Assembly (NCBI GenBank): GCA_026710565.1
Contig: JAPOQV010000673.1
Span: forward strand, 1 to 7,012
DNA from: Spirochaetaceae bacterium
Lineage (GTDB): Bacteria > Spirochaetota > Spirochaetia > SZUA-6 > Bin103
Length of the DNA stretch: 7,012 nt
Direction of reading: 5' to 3'
Below, in pieces: positions 4,702 through 7,012 of the stretch. The first letter of the stretch is position 1, and every line of letters starts with the position of its first letter. Both the position numbers and the translations under genes were made by a program. Below the pieces are notes generated by a model. It was not told where the DNA came from and searched no databases. It saw only the letters and a program-made list of their open reading frames with translations.

Positions 4702-6465
4702 TCACCGAGCATTCCCCTTTGTCGTGACCACATCGATCGTGATGTCGTCGACGTGGAAGCCGCCGGCATCGCCGAGCGCCACCACGATCGCGGCCAGCGC
4801 GGAGTGCCGGGCATAGGTCTCGTCGGGGACGACCGTGGCCCACGGAGCTTCGCCACCGTCGCCGGCTTCCGCGTCCCGGGCGCGTGTCGCGACCTCCACG
4901 CGGCCCCCGGCCATGCGGATGGTGGTACGCCACCACTCGTCGCCGACCTCGATTCCGGACAGGTAGGGCACGCTGCGGTTGTCCCGCGCCCAGAGCTCCC
5001 CGTACACGGAGTCGCTGCGCAGCTCGACGATCGTGTCGGCGTCCTGATCGTCCAGGCGCAGGATGCCAACGCGCTGCCGGCCCCGGTGCGTGACGGTTAG
5101 CTCCACGACTTCGCGCTCCAGGTCGTAGGGCCCGACGTCGCGCCGCACCACCTCCTCCAGGCCGCCGACGTTGCGCGATCCGGTCATGCGCTCTCCGTCG
5201 ATCACGACGTTGTTGCCGAGCGGCCCGTAGTCGATCCGCTCCAGCCACTCGGTGGTGCGCCACAGCTCCGGGATCTGTCGCACCCAGCCGGCCTGCCCCG
5301 CCAGCTTGCCGCGGCGGTACTCGGGCGGCGCGAAGTCGATGGTGAGACTCCGCGACGGGGAGAGCAGCTCGTCACGGCTCAGGCGGTAGCCACGAACCTG
5401 CGGCCGATCCTCGGACGCCGTGTCCACGATGTAGTTGACCGCGTAGACGTCGCCCCCCGGCAGCTCCACCCAGTCGCCGTAACCATGGTCGGCGTGGGGA
5501 CTGGTGTCGTTGTCGATCATCCCCCAGTGGTCAGCGGGCGGATTCATCCGCGCCTCTGGGCGGTTGGGGGCGGGAGCCAGAGCGGTGGCGGGCGATTCGA
5601 CGAAGAAGCCGAACCAGTTCTGGGGCTCGAATCCTCCGACGCGATGCACGACCACCGCCTCGCCGCTCGACAGCACGCCGGCGTTGACGCGGCCGGCGAT
5701 CGGCCAGTAGCCGGCGGCGTACGGGCCCTCCCAGCTTCTGCCCCCGTCGCGGGAGAGGGCCTTCATGCCGGTGCGCGCGGGGTTGTCGTCGCTGCGGATG
5801 TACATGACCAGCTCGCCGCCGGGCATCTCGACGATGTCCCCCTCGGCGGCAAGGAATCGCCGGTCGGCGATCACCGGGATCGCGTCCGACCACGTGCGCC
5901 CGCCGTCCTCCGACCGGTAGAGCACCTGCACCTCCTCCAGGCCGGCTACGTGGAAGTGAGTCCCCGACAGAAACACGGTGCCGTCGCTCACCTGCTTCAG
6001 GTTGAGGCTGGCGGTCATGCAGCCGGTGCGCTCCGGTCCCGTCCAGGTCAGCCCGTGATCGGTGCTCCGGTACAGCCACGCCTCCCGGAGCAGGCCGTTG
6101 GCCGGATCGAAGCTCCAGTCCCAAGGCATGCCGCGGTGCGCGTACCACCGCTCGGACGGGCCGCGCAGCGTGTCGGTCTTGTTCCAGTCACAGCCGAGCA
6201 GCAGCGAGTCGTCCTGCAGCCGGATGACGGACCGGCACATCATGTATCCGGCTTCCGGACGGTCCATCAGCGTGTCCACCACGACCGGCTCGGACCAGGT
6301 GGCGCCCTCGTCCTCGCTCTGGCGCACCACGGCGCTGGGCACGGCGCCGCCGCCATGCCGGTCTGCCTCGGCGTAGGAGCACACCAGCGTGCCGTTGCCG
6401 GCGATGCAGACGCTCGGCCACGCCTCGTGGTAGCGGTCGTCGCGCGAAACGGTGAATCTTTGCAC
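4702..6465 (-). CDS. Sialidase-fold BNR/Asp-box protein with C-terminal beta-sandwich-like region
   Basis: The protein has 587 residues. Four Asp-boxes of the S-x-D-x-G-x-[TS]-W type are clear at residues 50-57, 134-141, 185-192 and 238-245, so about residues 1-370 form a sialidase-like beta-propeller. DWVELPGGDVYAVNY (331-345) is the pattern seen near the end of such propellers. The rest (about 370-587) is beta-rich and ends in GFHVDDITIDV, as in LamG-like jelly-roll domains; this is a weaker call. I do not see a clear FRIP/YRIP motif or the full sialidase arginine triad, so true sialidase activity is doubtful; another glycosidase or a glycan-binding role is possible. There is no signal peptide at the GTG start (VQRFTVSRDD). 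That start is well supported by AGGAGG 6 bases upstream and lies 2 bases after the sulfatase stop. Confidence 0.85.
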   Translation of the reverse strand: MQRFTVSRDDRYHEAWPSVCIAGNGTLVCSYAEADRHGGGAVPSAVVRQSEDEGATWSEPVVVDTLMDRPEAGYMMCRSVIRLQDDSLLLGCDWNKTDTLRGPSERWYAHRGMPWDWSFDPANGLLREAWLYRSTDHGLTWTGPERTGCMTASLNLKQVSDGTVFLSGTHFHVAGLEEVQVLYRSEDGGRTWSDAIPVIADRRFLAAEGDIVEMPGGELVMYIRSDDNPARTGMKALSRDGGRSWEGPYAAGYWPIAGRVNAGVLSSGEAVVVHRVGGFEPQNWFGFFVESPATALAPAPNRPEARMNPPADHWGMIDNDTSPHADHGYGDWVELPGGDVYAVNYIVDTASEDRPQVRGYRLSRDELLSPSRSLTIDFAPPEYRRGKLAGQAGWVRQIPELWRTTEWLERIDYGPLGNNVVIDGERMTGSRNVGGLEEVVRRDVGPYDLEREVVELTVTHRGRQRVGILRLDDQDADTIVELRSDSVYGELWARDNRSVPYLSGIEVGDEWWRTTIRMAGGRVEVATRARDAEAGDGGEAPWATVVPDETYARHSALAAIVVALGDAGGFHVDDITIDVVTTKGNAR

Positions 6466-6467
6466 GG

Positions 6468-7012
6468 TCAGCCTCCTGGGTTCGGTTCGTCGAGTCTGGC
6501 CATCGACGGCAGAAGCGGCCAGCGATGGATGTCGGCGGGCCGCGTCGAGCGCGCCCACGCCTCGATGAGGCGGTTCTCGGCCTCCTTGTCCCGGAGCCGG
6601 CCGGCGATCGCGTCGGGGTCCCAGCCGTCCAGGACGCGTTGCGTCAGGGTGGCGCGGATGTCCGCGCACGCCGGGTCGCCGGCCCGGTCGCGCAACTCGT
6701 GTGGGTCCTCGTGGAGATCGAAGAGCTGCGGGCGCTCGCCGTGGTAGTGCAGGAGCTTCCAGCGCCCGCTGCGCACCATGCGCTGGAACACCGGCTCGGA
6801 CGGCACGTAGCGGTCGGCGCAGTACTCTGCGAGTGCTTCATCGGTCCACGCCTCGGCGGACGCCGCCCCGGCGTCCTCGTCCCGGATCAACGGGAGCAGG
6901 CTGCGCCCCGGCGATCCGGGCAGCGGCGGCCCGCCCATCGCGTCCCCCACCGGGGCGGCCACGTCGACGCGGCGGCCGACGGTCTCGGCAGGGGCCCCGG
7001 CCCCCCCACCGC
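6468..7012 (-). CDS. Sulfatase (alkaline-phosphatase superfamily), C-terminal 180 residues
   Basis: The gene enters from the right edge, so the metal site and the formylglycine-forming Cys/Ser motif are not visible. The C-terminal landmarks of type I sulfatases are present: PGRSLLPLI (fragment residues 34-42), EYCADRY (62-68), MVRSGRWKLLHY (78-89) and QLFDLHEDPHELRDRAGDP (95-113). After these comes a tail with DGWDPDAI (128-135), a charged helix and a Trp-containing end. The tail and the EYCAD segment recall choline-sulfatase-like enzymes, but the substrate cannot be read from this part. The frame is open to the window edge, so the GTG at 6962 is internal and not a start. The gene is tightly coupled to the BNR gene, which suggests that the two act on the same sulfated compound. 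Confidence 0.88.
   Translation of the reverse strand, partial: GGGAGAPAETVGRRVDVAAPVGDAMGGPPLPGSPGRSLLPLIRDEDAGAASAEAWTDEALAEYCADRYVPSEPVFQRMVRSGRWKLLHYHGERPQLFDLHEDPHELRDRAGDPACADIRATLTQRVLDGWDPDAIAGRLRDKEAENRLIEAWARSTRPADIHRWPLLPSMARLDEPNPGG
6472..6477 (-). promoter_or_regulatory. Shine-Dalgarno AGGAGG inside the sulfatase 3' end
   Basis: AGGAGG lies in the last codons of the sulfatase gene, 6 bases before the GTG at 6465. With the junction TGACCGTG it indicates translational coupling of the two genes. It also excludes the longer upstream reading of the BNR frame. Confidence 0.75.

Larger units (their letters stand above)
1301..7012 (-). other. Probable six-gene operon: sulfatase, BNR protein, SDR, SDR, sugar-acid dehydratase, MOSC
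   Basis: All genes from the right edge to 1301 lie on the minus strand, with gaps of 2, 20, 13, 42 and 23 bases and no promoter-like or terminator-like structure that I could see between them. The families (sulfatase, sialidase-fold protein, two dehydrogenases, enolase-superfamily dehydratase) are ones repeatedly used together in bacterial sugar-acid catabolism. The promoter must lie beyond 7012. No transporter, aldolase or regulator is present in the visible part, so the locus is probably larger. Confidence 0.75.

Noticed and set aside
4682..5263. N-terminal extension of the first SDR into the BNR gene
   Set aside because: The extension is an out-of-frame, Arg-rich reading of the BNR gene. 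AGGAGG followed by GTG at 4681 leads straight into the Rossmann fold.
6466..6669. Longer start for the BNR protein within the sulfatase gene
   Set aside because: It overlaps sulfatase coding sequence out of frame and shows no domain or signal peptide. The AGGAGG/GTG at 6465 is a far better start.
5485..6747. A 420-codon open frame on the plus strand
   Set aside because: It is antisense to the BNR and sulfatase genes, whose Asp-boxes and sulfatase motifs are unambiguous. No recognisable domain is present.
6471..6962. The GTG at 6962 as the start of a small separate gene
   Set aside because: The frame is open through to the window edge, and the residues at and before this codon continue into the sulfatase C-terminal region. 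It is an internal valine codon.

Overview
This 7 kb window comes from a GC-rich bacterial chromosome. No RNA gene, insertion sequence, CRISPR array or phage gene is visible. The taxon cannot be fixed from the sequence. High GC, two apparently leaderless promoters (TAGACT exactly six bases before ATG) and a sulfatase / SDR / enolase-superfamily gene set would fit an actinobacterium or a Chloroflexota-like (for example SAR202-type) lineage. That placement is inference.

Left part (1-1212). A short-chain dehydrogenase runs leftward off the window edge from a GTG at 151. Its leader holds a plausible promoter and a strong hairpin made of two CCACC-N-GGTGG palindromes. Divergent from it are two tandem copies of a 151-residue BCP/PrxQ-type peroxiredoxin (250-705 and 757-1212). 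They are about 75% identical by my gapless count. Each has its own TAGACT element and no Shine-Dalgarno. Their differences are concentrated around the peroxidatic cysteine.

Right part (7012 down to 1301, all on the minus strand). Six closely packed genes look like one operon. In transcription order they are: the C-terminal part of a sulfatase (its N-terminus lies outside the window), a sialidase-fold BNR/Asp-box protein, two classical SDR oxidoreductases, a D-galactonate-dehydratase-like enolase-superfamily enzyme, and a MOSC-domain protein. Gaps are 2, 20, 13, 42 and 23 bases. Most starts are set by strong AGGAGG-type sites, and three of the five visible starts in this block are GTG or TTG.

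Functionally, the right-hand block reads as a catabolic module. The sulfatase would remove sulfate, and the BNR protein would bind or cleave a glycan or glycoside. An SDR would oxidise a sugar to a sugar acid, the enolase-superfamily enzyme would dehydrate it to a 2-keto-3-deoxy acid, and the other SDR would oxidise or reduce a later intermediate. The substrate cannot be read from the sequence. The MOSC protein at the end has no obvious place in such a pathway. The peroxiredoxins converge on this operon across an 88-base gap and are probably unrelated to it.
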